DNA from: Ornithinimicrobium cryptoxanthini
GTDB taxonomy: Bacteria > Actinomycetota > Actinomycetes > Actinomycetales > Dermatophilaceae
Assembly (NCBI RefSeq): GCF_023923205.1
Contig: NZ_CP099490.1
Location: 2,170,001-2,234,000, forward strand
Direction: 5' to 3'
Length of the DNA stretch: 64,000 bases
Shown: positions 52,711 through 61,500 of the stretch, piece by piece
Layout: the number at the start of each line of letters is the position of its first letter
How positions within the stretch are numbered: the first letter of the stretch is position 1
Notes under the pieces: generated by a model
Databases searched by the model: none
Told to the model about the DNA's origin: nothing
Seen by the model: only the letters and a program-made list of their open reading frames with translations
Position numbers and translations under genes: made by a program

Positions 52711-55256
52711 CGCTGGACCGCGCCGTGGTCCTTGGCCGCCTGGGCGACCGCTGCATCCCGGGCGGCGTTGACTTCCTCGGTCTTCAGCGTGCGGTCATCG
52801 GCACGGAAGACCAGGTGGAAGGCCAGGCTCTGCTGGTCGTCACCGATCTGGTCGCCGCGGTAGACATCGAACAGTCGCACCGACTCGAGCAGCTCACCTG
52901 CGCCGTCGCGCACCGACTCGAGCAGGTCGCCGAAGCTGGTGCTGCGAGACACAGTCAGCGCGATGTCAGAACCGGCGGGCGGGTGGTTGGACATGGGGGC
53001 GCCCTGGGCGCGACGGTCGCTGGCCGCGATCAGGACGTCCAGGTCGAGCTCGGCGGTGACGGTGCGCTCGGGGACGCCGAGAGCCTTGGAGGCCTTGGGG
53101 TGCAGCTCGCCGGCCCAGCCGATGGTCGTGCCATCGGGCAGGGTCAGCTCGACGCAGCGACCGGGGTGGAAGGGCTCGCGTTCGGTCTGCAGCCGCTCGA
53201 CCTCCACACCGAGAGCGTCGCAGACCGCATGGGCCCAGCCCACGACGTCGGTGACGTCGGTGGTGCGGCCGGGGCCCCACCACCCGGCGCGCTCGGCCTG
53301 GCCGGTGGCGACCATCGCGACATGCAGCGGCTGGTGCGGGACAGCTGCGCGGATCTCCTCCAGCACCGCGTCATCGGGCTTGACCCCCACGCCGGGCACC
53401 GGCGCCTTGCGGGCCAGGTCGGGCAGGGTGACGGTGTCAATCTCAAACAGTGCGACGTCCTTGGCCCCGCGCCCCAGGTTGCGACGCACTGCGTCCGGCA
53501 GCGTCTGGAGCAGCTCGGTGCGCATGAGCGGTGCCTCGTCCGACAACGGGTTGGCCAGTCGGACCGCGTGCCGGCGCTGGTCGTCCGCTCCCAGACCTAG
53601 GTCCTCGAAGCGGGACTCACCGACGAACGGATAGGTCAGCACCTCGTCTAGGCCCTGACCGGCAAGGGCTGCGGCCACGGTGCGGCGGGCACGCTGGGCG
53701 TGGGTGAGTCCGCGTCCACCCGGCGCGGTCGGCAGGATGGAGGGGATCTTGTCGTAGCCATCGATCCGTGCGACCTCCTCAACCAGGTCGGGCCCGGTCA
53801 GCAGGTCGGGGCGCCAGGTCGGTGGGGTCACGGTGAGCTGTCCGTCCCTGCCATCGGTGACCGTGCACCCGATGGTCTCGAGGATCTCGCGCACCCGGTC
53901 GGTGCCGTAGTCCACGCCGACATAGCGCGTCGGCATCGTGGGGTCGAAGCTGATCGGCTCCGGCGCGCTGACCTGGCCGGCGTCGGTGACCGCGGGGTCG
54001 GCGGTGCCGCCGCCGAACTCGACCATCAGCTCGACCATCAGCTGGGCCGCCTGCGGGGCGAGCTCGGGGTCGACGCCACGCTCGAACCGCTTGGACGCCT
54101 CGCTGGAGAGCCGGTGCCGACGCGCGGTGCGGGCGACCGTCTTGGGGTCGAAGTGCGCCGCTTCGATGAGCACGTCGGTGGTGGTCTCGCTGACCTCGCT
54201 GGAGGCGCCACCCATCACACCGGCGATGCCGAGCAGGACCTCCCCACCGTCGGTGATCAGCAGGTCCTCGGCGTCGAGCGTGCGCTCGACGCCGTCCAGG
54301 GTCGTCAGCTTCTCCCCCGCCCGGACGCGGCGCACGACGATCGGCCCGGTGACCTTGGCCAGGTCGTAGGCGTGCGTGGGCTGGCCGAGAGCGAGCATGA
54401 CGTAGTTCGAGATGTCGACCGCAAGGCTGATCGGACGCATCCCGGCCTCGGTCAGGCGGATGGCCATCCACGCGGGTGTCGGCGCCTGCGGGTCCAGCCC
54501 GCGCACGATGCGGGTGACGAACCGGTCGCAGCCCTGCGCACCTTCGAGGGGCGACTCGTCGCGCAGCTCCACGCCGAAGCCGTCGGCGGTCGCGGCGGGT
54601 GCCGTGAGCGGCTGCTCCTGCCCGTCGACGACGCGCACCAGCGCTGGGTCACGGTAGGCGACACCGGTGCTGTGGGAGTACTCCCTGGCGATGCCGCGCA
54701 GGGAGAAGCAGTAGCCGCGGTCGGGCGTGACGTTGACCTCGACGGTCTCCCGGTCCAGGCCCAGCAGTGGGATGGCGTCCTGGCCGGGTTCCAACCCCTC
54801 GGCTCCAGCACCCAGCCAGTCAGTGAGCACGATGATGCCGTCGTGGTCGTCACCCAGGCCGAGCTCGAGCGAGGAGCAGATCATGCCGGCGCTCACATGG
54901 CCATAGGTCTTGCGCGCCGAGATCTCGAAGTTCCCGGGCAGCACACCGCCGGGCAGGATCACCGGCACCAGGTCACCGACCGCGAAGTTGTGCGCCCCAC
55001 AGACGATCCCCTGCGGCTCGCCCGTGCCGTTGGCGTGGCCGACGTCCACCTGGCACCAGTTGATGGTCTTGCCGTTCTTCTGCTCCTCCGGAGTCATCTC
55101 CAGCACACGACCAACCACGAGGGGACCCTGCACGTCACCGCCGTGCAGACCCTCCTCCTCCAACCCGACCCGGACCAGGTCAGCGGCCACCTGGGTGCCG
55201 GTCGTGCCTGCCGGCACCTCGGCATACTCCCTCAGCCAGTCAAGGGGAACCCGCAT
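52707..55256 (-). CDS. pheT: Phenylalanyl-tRNA synthetase beta subunit
   Basis: An 849-residue subunit with the N-terminal tRNA-binding OB domain (VVGRVLEMTPEEQKNGKT, CGAHNFAVGDLVPV), B3/B4 editing domains, B5 domain (ERGVDPELAPQAA) and C-terminal ferredoxin-like anticodon-binding domain (NHPPAGSDIALTV). Length is normal. Its start overlaps the pheS stop as TGATG. Confidence 0.97.
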   Translation of the reverse strand: MRVPLDWLREYAEVPAGTTGTQVAADLVRVGLEEEGLHGGDVQGPLVVGRVLEMTPEEQKNGKTINWCQVDVGHANGTGEPQGIVCGAHNFAVGDLVPVILPGGVLPGNFEISARKTYGHVSAGMICSSLELGLGDDHDGIIVLTDWLGAGAEGLEPGQDAIPLLGLDRETVEVNVTPDRGYCFSLRGIAREYSHSTGVAYRDPALVRVVDGQEQPLTAPAATADGFGVELRDESPLEGAQGCDRFVTRIVRGLDPQAPTPAWMAIRLTEAGMRPISLAVDISNYVMLALGQPTHAYDLAKVTGPIVVRRVRAGEKLTTLDGVERTLDAEDLLITDGGEVLLGIAGVMGGASSEVSETTTDVLIEAAHFDPKTVARTARRHRLSSEASKRFERGVDPELAPQAAQLMVELMVEFGGGTADPAVTDAGQVSAPEPISFDPTMPTRYVGVDYGTDRVREILETIGCTVTDGRDGQLTVTPPTWRPDLLTGPDLVEEVARIDGYDKIPSILPTAPGGRGLTHAQRARRTVAAALAGQGLDEVLTYPFVGESRFEDLGLGADDQRRHAVRLANPLSDEAPLMRTELLQTLPDAVRRNLGRGAKDVALFEIDTVTLPDLARKAPVPGVGVKPDDAVLEEIRAAVPHQPLHVAMVATGQAERAGWWGPGRTTDVTDVVGWAHAVCDALGVEVERLQTEREPFHPGRCVELTLPDGTTIGWAGELHPKASKALGVPERTVTAELDLDVLIAASDRRAQGAPMSNHPPAGSDIALTVSRSTSFGDLLESVRDGAGELLESVRLFDVYRGDQIGDDQQSLAFHLVFRADDRTLKTEEVNAARDAAVAQAAKDHGAVQR

Positions 55257-56350
55257 CAGATCTCCATCCCGAACTGCGCGTTGAAGCGCACGTCTCCCTC
55301 GATGATCTCGCGCATGTCAGCCAGGTGGTTGCGGAACATCAGGCTCCGCTCCACCCCCATGCCAAACGCGAAACCCTGATAGCGCTCCGGGTCGATGCCG
55401 CAGGCGCGCAGCACGTTGTGGTTGACCATGCCGCAGCCACCCCACTCGATCCAGCCCGTGCCTCCGCAGGTCCGACAGTCGGTGTCCTCACCCCGGCAGA
55501 CGAAACACTGGAAGTCCATCTCGGCGCTGGGCTCGGTGAACGGGAAGTATGCCGGGCGCAGCCGGGTCTTCAAACCCTCGCCGAAGAGGGCGCTGGCCAG
55601 GCGGTCCAGGGTCCCCTTGAGGTGGGCCATGGTCAGACCCTCGTCGATCGCCAGGCCCTCCATCTGGTGGAAGACGGGCGTGTGCGTGGCGTCCAGCTCA
55701 TCGGTGCGGAACGTCTTGCCCGGCACCGCGACATAGAGCGGCGCGCCGCGCTCGAGCAGCGAGCGGGCCTGGCCCGGCGAGGTGTGCGTGCGCAGGACGA
55801 TGCCGGCGTCGGCGGGGTCGACAAAGAAGGTGTCCTGCATCTGGCGGGCCGGGTGGTCCTTGTCGAAGTTGAGTGCGTCGAAGTTGAACCACTCGGCCTC
55901 GACCCCGGGCCCCTCGGCGATCTCCCAGCCCATGCCGACCATCACATCGGCCATCCGCTCGGCCGTCAGCGTCAACGGGTGGCGGTGTCCGAACGGCCGG
56001 CGGTCTGGACGCACGGTCAGATCCATGGCCTCCTCGACCAGGATCCTCTCGTCGCGCTCGGCCTCGAGCTCGGCCTGCCGGACGGCAAGCGCCTTGTTGA
56101 CCTGCCCACGGGCCTGGCCGACGCGCTTGCCGGCCTCGGCTTTGGCGCTCGGTGGCAGTGCCCCGATCTCACGGTTTGCCAGGGCAAGCGGGCTCTTCTC
56201 CCCGGCGTGCGAGATGCGGGCGACCTTGAGCTCGTCAAGGCTGGCCGCTGCGGTGATGGCTGCGAGGGCCTCGGTGACGTTGCTCTCGATCGCTTCGGGG
56301 TCGAGGGCGCTCACCTCGACCGGGTCGTAGTTGGTGTTGGGTCCGGACAC
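55256..56350 (-). CDS. pheS: Phenylalanyl-tRNA synthetase alpha subunit
   Basis: A 364-residue class II catalytic subunit: N-terminal coiled coil (residues 15-95), motif 1 HPLTLTAERMADVMVGMGW, motif 2 FRTDELDATHTPVFHQMEG and motif 3 GMGVERSLMFRN. The C-rich CRGEDTDCRTCGGTG segment (Cys at four positions) is a probable zinc knuckle insertion seen in some actinobacterial PheS. The GTG start is 7 nt after TAGACT (56358-56363) and has no Shine-Dalgarno, so a leaderless transcript is likely. An IS30 element lies 140 bp upstream. Confidence 0.96.
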   Translation of the reverse strand: MSGPNTNYDPVEVSALDPEAIESNVTEALAAITAAASLDELKVARISHAGEKSPLALANREIGALPPSAKAEAGKRVGQARGQVNKALAVRQAELEAERDERILVEEAMDLTVRPDRRPFGHRHPLTLTAERMADVMVGMGWEIAEGPGVEAEWFNFDALNFDKDHPARQMQDTFFVDPADAGIVLRTHTSPGQARSLLERGAPLYVAVPGKTFRTDELDATHTPVFHQMEGLAIDEGLTMAHLKGTLDRLASALFGEGLKTRLRPAYFPFTEPSAEMDFQCFVCRGEDTDCRTCGGTGWIEWGGCGMVNHNVLRACGIDPERYQGFAFGMGVERSLMFRNHLADMREIIEGDVRFNAQFGMEI

Positions 56351-56357
56351 GCGCCCG

Positions 56358-56461
56358 AGTCTAAGTTGCCGCGGCTCCCCGGGACGAACGGGTTCCCGCG
56401 GCCTCGTCCCCGGCCCGCCCCGGCACGTGCCCAGCTCCGCTCCTCCGCCCCGGCACGTGCG
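56358..56461 (-). promoter_or_regulatory. pheS promoter region with repeated GCACGTGC palindromes
   Basis: TAGACT (56358-56363) is the likely -10 for leaderless pheS. Upstream, a 16-bp direct repeat CCGCCCCGGCACGTGC occurs twice (56415-56430 and 56445-56460), spaced by 30 bp, each containing a GCACGTGC palindrome. They are candidate regulator sites. A third copy lies beyond the IS element (58055-58062). Confidence 0.55.
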
Positions 56462-56490
56462 CGGGTTCTACCCAGCGAACCGCTGGCGAA

Positions 56491-58024
56491 TTCAAGGGGT
56501 CTGCGCAACGGTGAGTAGTTCGGCGAGTCTAGCGGCGGGAGTCGCGAAGCCGAGTGTTTTGCGGGGTCGGGTGTTCAGGAGGTCCTGGGCGTCACGGACT
56601 TCTTCGTCGGTGACCTTGGCGAAGTCGGTGCCTTTGGGGAAGAAGTCACGGATCAGGCCGTTGGTGTTCTCGTTGGTGCCGCGTTGCCAGGGTGAGTGCG
56701 GGTCACAGAAGTAGACCTGGCAGTCACTGGCCAGTGTGAAATCAGCGTGCTCAGCCAGCTCAGATCCTTGGTCCCAGGTGATGGTTCGGCGCAGGTCGCC
56801 CGGGAGGTCGGCGACCATCTGGATCAGGGCCTGGGTCACGGTCGGGGCGTCGTGGCGGTCCGGGAGTCGGTAGATCAGCACGTTGCGGGTGGCCCGCTCG
56901 GCCAGGGTGATCAACGCGGTGGCGCCCTTGGCACCGATGACGAGGTCTCCTTCCCAGTGGCCGGGCACGGCCCGGTCGGCCACCTCGGCAGGTCGGGCGC
57001 TGATGTGGTTGTCCTCATCGATCCAGGACCGGCTGCTGGCCTTGGGCGGCAGCTTGGAGCGGGGCTTGCGGCTCGTGCGGCCGGTGCGGGTGGCCTTGGC
57101 CACCTTCACCTCGTGACGCAGGGAGCCTTTGCCCTGGACGTACAGCGCTTGGTAGATCGTCTCGTGGGACACCCACATATCTTCCTCGTCCGGGTAGCTG
57201 AGACGCAGGTCAGCAGCGACCTGCTCGGGCGACCACCTCTTGTTCAGCCGCTCGATCACCGCGGCTCGCAACCGCGGGCAGGACAACCGGCGGGCCTGCG
57301 GACGGGCCGCCGCGGCAGTGGCAAGGTCCTGCGCGGCCCGAGCGCGGTAGCCGGCTCGGTCAGCGAACCGGGCCAGCTCCCGACCGATCGTGGAGCGGTG
57401 CACGCCCAGCACCCTGGCGATATGGGCGTTGGTCGCGGTGGTGCCAGCCAGGTGCTGGAGCACCCCGCGCCCGGCCTGGGTCAACCGGCCCCGCTCATCG
57501 CGGTAGTCCTCATCCATAGGTACAGCAGGTACCAGGCTCGCGCGAGCCGCCGCCCGCGACGCGCCGTCCAACCCCCCGATCCCACCGGGTTGCCCGGACC
57601 ACCCCTGCGCGACGATCCACCGGTACAGGGTCGACTCGTTGATGCCGAGCGTGCGGGCGACCGCTGTCAGGCTCTTTCCCTCGGCAAGCATTCCGAACGC
57701 TTCGGCGCGACGCTGTGCACTGCTCGGCTGGCCCACCTGACCGGCCACCCGCACCGGAGCGATCAACTCCTCCCCGGCCGGGGTCAGCAAGCCCCGGGCA
57801 TCGACATAACCGCCCTCAAGGAAGCCAGCCGGCAACAGCTCCGGTCGCAAGACGAGCTGGTCGGCGGCCACACCCGTGGCCCGCACCCAACGAAGCACCG
57901 ACGACCGGTCCCGGGCCAAGACCCTGCCCACCTCCTCCAGAGCCATCCCAGCAGCCACCAAACCCAGACCATACGAACGCAGCACCATGCCTCCCGGCAG
58001 ATTGGTGTTGCGCTGACCCCTGAA
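56491..58024 (-). mobile_element. IS30-family insertion sequence
   Basis: About 1.53 kb bounded by terminal inverted repeats: left TTCAAGGGGTCTGCGCAAC (56491-56509) and right, read inward on minus, TTCAGGGGTCAGCGCAAC (58007-58024), differing by one substitution and one inserted base. It contains one transposase gene whose stop codon lies inside the left repeat. The target duplication cannot be defined by eye. It splits trmH from pheS. Confidence 0.88.
56492..57988 (-). CDS. IS30-family transposase
   Basis: A 498-residue DDE transposase. Two N-terminal helix-turn-helix segments (LTAVARTLGINESTLYRW and AHIARVLGVHRSTIGREL), then the RNase-H-like core: first Asp in HWEGDLVIG, second in TWDQGSELAEH, Glu in NENTNGLIRDFFP, the IS30 signature. 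Because the right inverted repeat ends at 58024, the ATG at 57988 must be the start; a GTG at 58111 lies outside the element. Stop TGA overlaps the left repeat. It is intact and may be active; longer than classical IS30 transposases (about 380 aa) because of the extra N-terminal domain. Confidence 0.93.
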   Translation of the reverse strand: MVLRSYGLGLVAAGMALEEVGRVLARDRSSVLRWVRATGVAADQLVLRPELLPAGFLEGGYVDARGLLTPAGEELIAPVRVAGQVGQPSSAQRRAEAFGMLAEGKSLTAVARTLGINESTLYRWIVAQGWSGQPGGIGGLDGASRAAARASLVPAVPMDEDYRDERGRLTQAGRGVLQHLAGTTATNAHIARVLGVHRSTIGRELARFADRAGYRARAAQDLATAAAARPQARRLSCPRLRAAVIERLNKRWSPEQVAADLRLSYPDEEDMWVSHETIYQALYVQGKGSLRHEVKVAKATRTGRTSRKPRSKLPPKASSRSWIDEDNHISARPAEVADRAVPGHWEGDLVIGAKGATALITLAERATRNVLIYRLPDRHDAPTVTQALIQMVADLPGDLRRTITWDQGSELAEHADFTLASDCQVYFCDPHSPWQRGTNENTNGLIRDFFPKGTDFAKVTDEEVRDAQDLLNTRPRKTLGFATPAARLAELLTVAQTP

Positions 58025-58150
58025 CCCAAGGGGCCTGGCTCGGGTAGTTCCCGTGCACGTGCCATGGTCAAGAGGCAGAAGACGGCGGGGCGGACTGTGC
58101 CGAGCCCTCACTCTGCGGGTTGACGCGCAAGTCCGCGTGGTGTTGGACCT

Positions 58151-58212
58151 GTCAGCGGGCAGCGGAGGAAGAGGCGGGCAGGTCAGCGGGCAGCGGAGGA
58201 AGAGGCGTGCAG
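58151..58212. repeat. 31-bp tandem duplication at the trmH 3' end
   Basis: Two copies of a 31-bp unit beginning GTCAGCGGGCAGCGGAGGAA, 58151-58181 and 58182-58212, differing at one base. The second copy contains the stop codon and last residues of the methyltransferase gene, the first lies downstream, so gene 3' end was duplicated. Confidence 0.9.
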
Positions 58213-58989
58213 ACAGACTGTCGCGGCCATCGCGAGGTTGAGGGACTCGGCGCGGACGATGGGGATGGACACCACGTCGTCACACAGGGCACGGACCTCA
58301 GGCTCCAGTCCCCACGCCTCGTTGCCCATCACCCAGGCGTGCGGCACCGACAGGTCGACGTCTGGCAACGAGGTGGTGCCTGCGCCATCGGCGGCCAGCA
58401 CGCGCAGGCCGGCAACGCGGCAGGCGTGCAGGAGCTCGGGTACCGGCGTCCCCACACTCACCGGCAGGTGGAACAGCGAGCCGACCGTGGACCGAACCAC
58501 CTTGGGGTTGTAGACATTGACACTCGCGTCGCTCACCAACACTGCCGCGGCTCCGAAGGCGTCGGCGGCACGGAGGACGGTGCCAGCGTTGCCAGGGTCA
58601 CGCACGTTGGTGAGCACCACCACGAAGCCGTCTCCGGCAGCTGACAGCGCCTCGGCGAGCGGCACGTCAACCGGCGCGGCCACCGCGATCATCCCCTGCG
58701 GGTGCGGGGTGTCGGTCATCGCGGCGAGGACCTCATCGGTGCACAGCCGCACCGCGACCCCAGCCGCGTTGGCCCGTTCCACGACCTCCGTATGCCGCTC
58801 AGCCGCCGAGGAGGTGACGTACAGGTCTCGGGCGGCGTGGCCGGCATACGACAGGAGCTCACGGACCGCCTGCGGCCCCTCGACCACAAAGAGGCCCTGC
58901 CGCTGCCGGACAGCACGACGGCCCAGGGACCGGACCGACCGGACCCGCTCGCTCCGAGCATTGCTCAGCAGCGTCAGGTCGGTGGTCAC
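58183..58989 (-). CDS. TrmH/SpoU-family RNA 2'-O-methyltransferase
   Basis: A 268-residue SPOUT methyltransferase: an N-terminal substrate-binding domain (GLFVVEGPQAVRELL) and the knotted SAM domain with motif 1 NVRDPGNAGTVLRAADAFG, motif 2 VMGNEAWGL and motif 3 IPIVRAESLNLAMAATV. It resembles TsnR/RlmB-like 23S rRNA methylases (position equals Rv1644 tsnR in M. tuberculosis). It follows rplT by 31 bp in the infC-rpmI-rplT operon. Confidence 0.93.
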   Translation of the reverse strand: MTTDLTLLSNARSERVRSVRSLGRRAVRQRQGLFVVEGPQAVRELLSYAGHAARDLYVTSSAAERHTEVVERANAAGVAVRLCTDEVLAAMTDTPHPQGMIAVAAPVDVPLAEALSAAGDGFVVVLTNVRDPGNAGTVLRAADAFGAAAVLVSDASVNVYNPKVVRSTVGSLFHLPVSVGTPVPELLHACRVAGLRVLAADGAGTTSLPDVDLSVPHAWVMGNEAWGLEPEVRALCDDVVSIPIVRAESLNLAMAATVCLHASSSAAR

Positions 58990-59020
58990 AGTGCCCTGGG
59001 CCGTCGGGTGGTGCGGTGAC

Positions 59021-59416
59021 TCAGGCGGCAGACGTGTCGTCGGCCTTGGTGTCAGCCTGGGCCGGGACGTTCGCGCGAGCGATCTCGACCAGCGCGGTGA
59101 ACGCGGCCTCGTCGTGCACGGCCAACTCGGCCAGCATGCGACGGTCGACCTCGATCTCGGCGATCTTCAGACCCTGGATGAAGCGGTTGTAGGTCATGCC
59201 GTTGGCGCGGGCCGCAGCGTTGATGCGCTGGATCCAGAGACGACGGAAGTCGCCCTTGCGGGCGCGACGGTCACGGTAGCTGTAGACCAGCGAGTGAGTG
59301 ACCTGTTCCTTGGCCTTGCGGTAGAGACGGGACCGCTGGCCCCGGTAGCCGCTGGCGCGCTCGAGAACAACCCGGCGCTTCTTATGGGCGTTGACCGCCC
59401 GCTTCACGCGTGCCAC
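59021..59416 (-). CDS. rplT: 50S ribosomal protein L20
   Basis: A 131-residue 23S rRNA-binding protein, [20 protein letters not shown] at the N-terminus and [19 protein letters not shown] in the core. An acidic/Thr tail of about 10 residues extends the C-terminus. The Shine-Dalgarno AAAGGAG is good. In many bacteria L20 represses the infC leader. Confidence 0.97.
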   Translation of the reverse strand: MARVKRAVNAHKKRRVVLERASGYRGQRSRLYRKAKEQVTHSLVYSYRDRRARKGDFRRLWIQRINAAARANGMTYNRFIQGLKIAEIEVDRRMLAELAVHDEAAFTALVEIARANVPAQADTKADDTSAA

Positions 59417-59449
59417 GTGAGAACTCCTTTAGATCAGTGGTGGGTCGGC

Positions 59450-59644
59450 TCAGCGGCCGAGCAGCTTCTTGGCGGTCTTCTCGTCCGCGGGGGACACGAC
59501 CTTGTCGTTGGCCAGGCGGCGAGCCGCGCTAGCGGTGCGCTCCTGGAACTTGTGCACGTGGCGCGCACGCTGGTGCATGATCTTGCCCGTCCCGGTGACA
59601 CGGAAGCGCTTCTTGGCGCCACTGTGCGTCTTCATCTTCGGCAT
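59450..59644 (-). CDS. rpmI: 50S ribosomal protein L35
   Basis: A 64-residue basic protein, PKMKTHSGAKKRFRVTGTGK at the N-terminus, the family signature. Preceded by GAGGAG. It lies between infC (78 bp) and rplT (33 bp). Confidence 0.97.
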   Translation of the reverse strand: MPKMKTHSGAKKRFRVTGTGKIMHQRARHVHKFQERTASAARRLANDKVVSPADEKTAKKLLGR

Positions 59645-59722
59645 GTGCCGATCTCCTCGTTGCTCTGGCGGCCGCTGTTGACCGCTTGCCTTGCGATGGA
59701 AAATCTGGGGTGCTGCTGGACG

Positions 59723-60385
59723 TCAGCTGGCGGTGCTGGTGGTCTCGGGAACCTCGCTCGGCTCCGCGCTCCCGCTGGCCTGCTCCACGTCCGGAGCCGG
59801 CGCGCTGTCCGTGCTCGAGTCGTTCGCGTGAGCCGCAGCCGCCTTCTCGGCGCGCTTCTCGTTGCGCACGGCCGTCTTCTTCTTGGCCGGCCCGAGGACC
59901 ATCACCATGTTGCGACCGTCCTGCTTGGGCGAGGACTCGACGAAGCCGAGCTCGGCCACGTCCTCGGCCAGCTTCTGCAGCAGGCGGAAGCCCAGCTCCG
60001 GACGCGACTGCTCGCGACCGCGGAACATGATCGTCACCTTGACCTTGTCGCCACCCTTGAGGAAGCGCACGACGTGACCCTTCTTGGTCTCATAGTCGTG
60101 GCTGTCGATCTTGGGGCGGAGCTTGATCTCCTTGATGATCGTGTTGACCTGGTTCTTCCGCGCCTCACGGGCCTTCACGGCGGCTTCGTACTTGTATTTG
60201 CCGAAGTCCATGAGCTTGGCGACCGGTGGGCGCGCCATCGGAGCCACCTCGACGAGGTCAAGGTCGGCTTCGGCGGCCAGGCGCAGCGCGTCCTCGACGC
60301 GCACGATCCCGACCTGCTCACCGTTAGGTCCAACCAACCGCACTTCGGGAACCCGGATGCGGTCGTTGATTCGAGGCTCGCTGAT
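59723..60385 (-). CDS. infC: Translation initiation factor IF-3 with AUC start codon
   Basis: A 220-residue factor. The conserved N-terminus [19 protein letters not shown] is encoded only if translation begins at ATC (60385-60383). The Shine-Dalgarno GAAGGAG stands 6 nt upstream, and an in-frame TAG two codons before ATC excludes an earlier start; the next GTG would delete part of the N-domain. Non-canonical starts (AUU in E. coli infC) allow IF3 to repress its own synthesis, so the same autoregulation is expected. [20 protein letters not shown] marks the linker/C-domain. A 45-residue Ala/Ser/Glu tail follows the C-domain, as in other actinobacteria. Confidence 0.9.
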   Translation of the reverse strand: MSEPRINDRIRVPEVRLVGPNGEQVGIVRVEDALRLAAEADLDLVEVAPMARPPVAKLMDFGKYKYEAAVKAREARKNQVNTIIKEIKLRPKIDSHDYETKKGHVVRFLKGGDKVKVTIMFRGREQSRPELGFRLLQKLAEDVAELGFVESSPKQDGRNMVMVLGPAKKKTAVRNEKRAEKAAAAHANDSSTDSAPAPDVEQASGSAEPSEVPETTSTAS

Positions 60386-60430
60386 TGCCTACTCCTTCGT
60401 TCATGTCAATGGACACCCCGCAACGAAGAG

Positions 60431-60461
60431 AGGCCCCTCGTCACGGGTGCACGAGAGGCCT
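60431..60461 (-). promoter_or_regulatory. infC leader hairpin
   Basis: AGGCCTCTCGT pairs with ACGAGGGGCCT (11 bp, one G-U) around a 9-nt loop, 45 nt upstream of the infC start. It could be a target for L20/IF3 feedback or an attenuator; a weak pyrimidine run follows. Confidence 0.55.
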
Positions 60462-60638
60462 GGAGTTCCGCCATGATCAAGGTATGCCGACGGGTTGCCC
60501 CGGCAGCCACCTCACCCTCACGGGCGGGAACCAAAGGAACCCGGCGACCGAGATGGTCGTCGCGGGTGGAAGCTGTCAAGCCTCACTTGCACGGTGCCCC
60601 AGATCGCTGATGCGTTCCAAGACACCTGGTTGCCCACC

Positions 60639-60644
60639 ATGCTA
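60639..60644 (-). promoter_or_regulatory. Candidate -10 of the infC-rpmI-rplT-trmH operon
   Basis: TAGCAT on minus, about 250 nt upstream of infC and 26 bp past the sseB-like stop. The -35 is weak. The long leader fits a regulated ribosomal-protein operon. Confidence 0.4.
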
Positions 60645-60669
60645 GCAGCCACGTGCCTCCCGGATCGAA

Positions 60670-61500
60670 TCAGACGGCACCCAGGGCAAAACTGATTGCG
60701 TCGATCCGCGCGCGGACCTCGCCATCAGTGGCCACCCGCTCGCTGACACGCTGGACCAGGTCGCGGACCTGCGACCCGTCGAGGCCGGGCTGAAGTCCCA
60801 GCCGGATGACCAGCTCCCCATCCGATCCGCCCTCGAGTCGCACGGACCCGACGTCCGGCTCTGGCGCAGTCGCAGCCTCGACGCCCGCCCTCACCTGAGG
60901 GTCCTGGTGGGCTGGCAGCCAGTCGCGTCCCATCGCCAGGGCCCAGACCATCGAGCCGCGCAGGGTGCCGGCGGTGGGCAGCCCGGGGTCGAGCACGATG
61001 ACGTGGCAGCCCTCCTGCACGGCAGCCTGGGCGGCCCGCTGCGCCGAGACCGGCACCGGACGGGCGCTGGCGTCCCACTGCCCCAGAGCCGCAAGGCTCG
61101 TGAATGCCGGGAGGGCACGCTGTCCGTCAGGGGCCACCAGCGTGACCGCAGCCATGTCGCTGGTGGCGTCGCTGACTAGACCGTTGACCTCGGTCATCTC
61201 TCCGGCGACGGCGACCACGGGCACCAGGAGGCGCGCGGCGGTCACCAGCTCCACCAGTCGCACGTCGTCCGCCGCGGTGGCCTCGGCACCACGGCGGCGC
61301 AGAGCCTCAATCAGGACCGCGTCCGCGTCGCCGGTGTCGCCGTCAAAGCCGGTGCTGGTCAGCTGTCGGCCGGCCCATGGCGTGCCACCCGTGTCGACGC
61401 CCGCCTGCGGGTCATGCCCGGCGAACCGTCGCCGGATCGCCTGGTCAGCTCCCTCACCAGGATCAGCACCACCAGGATCAACGTCTGGTCGATCAGTCAT
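60670..61500 (-). CDS. SseB-family protein
   Basis: A 276-residue protein matching actinobacterial SseB-like proteins that are found next to hisA: LLVPVVAVAGEM, DGQRALPAFTSLAALGQWD, EGCHVIVLDPG and TLRGSMVWALAMG are the family blocks. The N-terminal 50 residues are Asp/Gly-rich and variable. Function is uncertain; the name derives from an enterobacterial enhanced-serine-sensitivity protein. It overlaps hisA by 4 nt. Confidence 0.82.
   Translation of the reverse strand: MTDRPDVDPGGADPGEGADQAIRRRFAGHDPQAGVDTGGTPWAGRQLTSTGFDGDTGDADAVLIEALRRRGAEATAADDVRLVELVTAARLLVPVVAVAGEMTEVNGLVSDATSDMAAVTLVAPDGQRALPAFTSLAALGQWDASARPVPVSAQRAAQAAVQEGCHVIVLDPGLPTAGTLRGSMVWALAMGRDWLPAHQDPQVRAGVEAATAPEPDVGSVRLEGGSDGELVIRLGLQPGLDGSQVRDLVQRVSERVATDGEVRARIDAISFALGAV

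Noticed and set aside
56492..58024. Larger mobile island or defence cluster around the IS
   Set aside because: Both flanks are housekeeping genes in their expected order (trmH, pheS); only the single IS is foreign.
57989..58111. N-terminal extension of the transposase from GTG at 58111
   Set aside because: It would start outside the right inverted repeat of the element; the ATG at 57988 is inside and sufficient.
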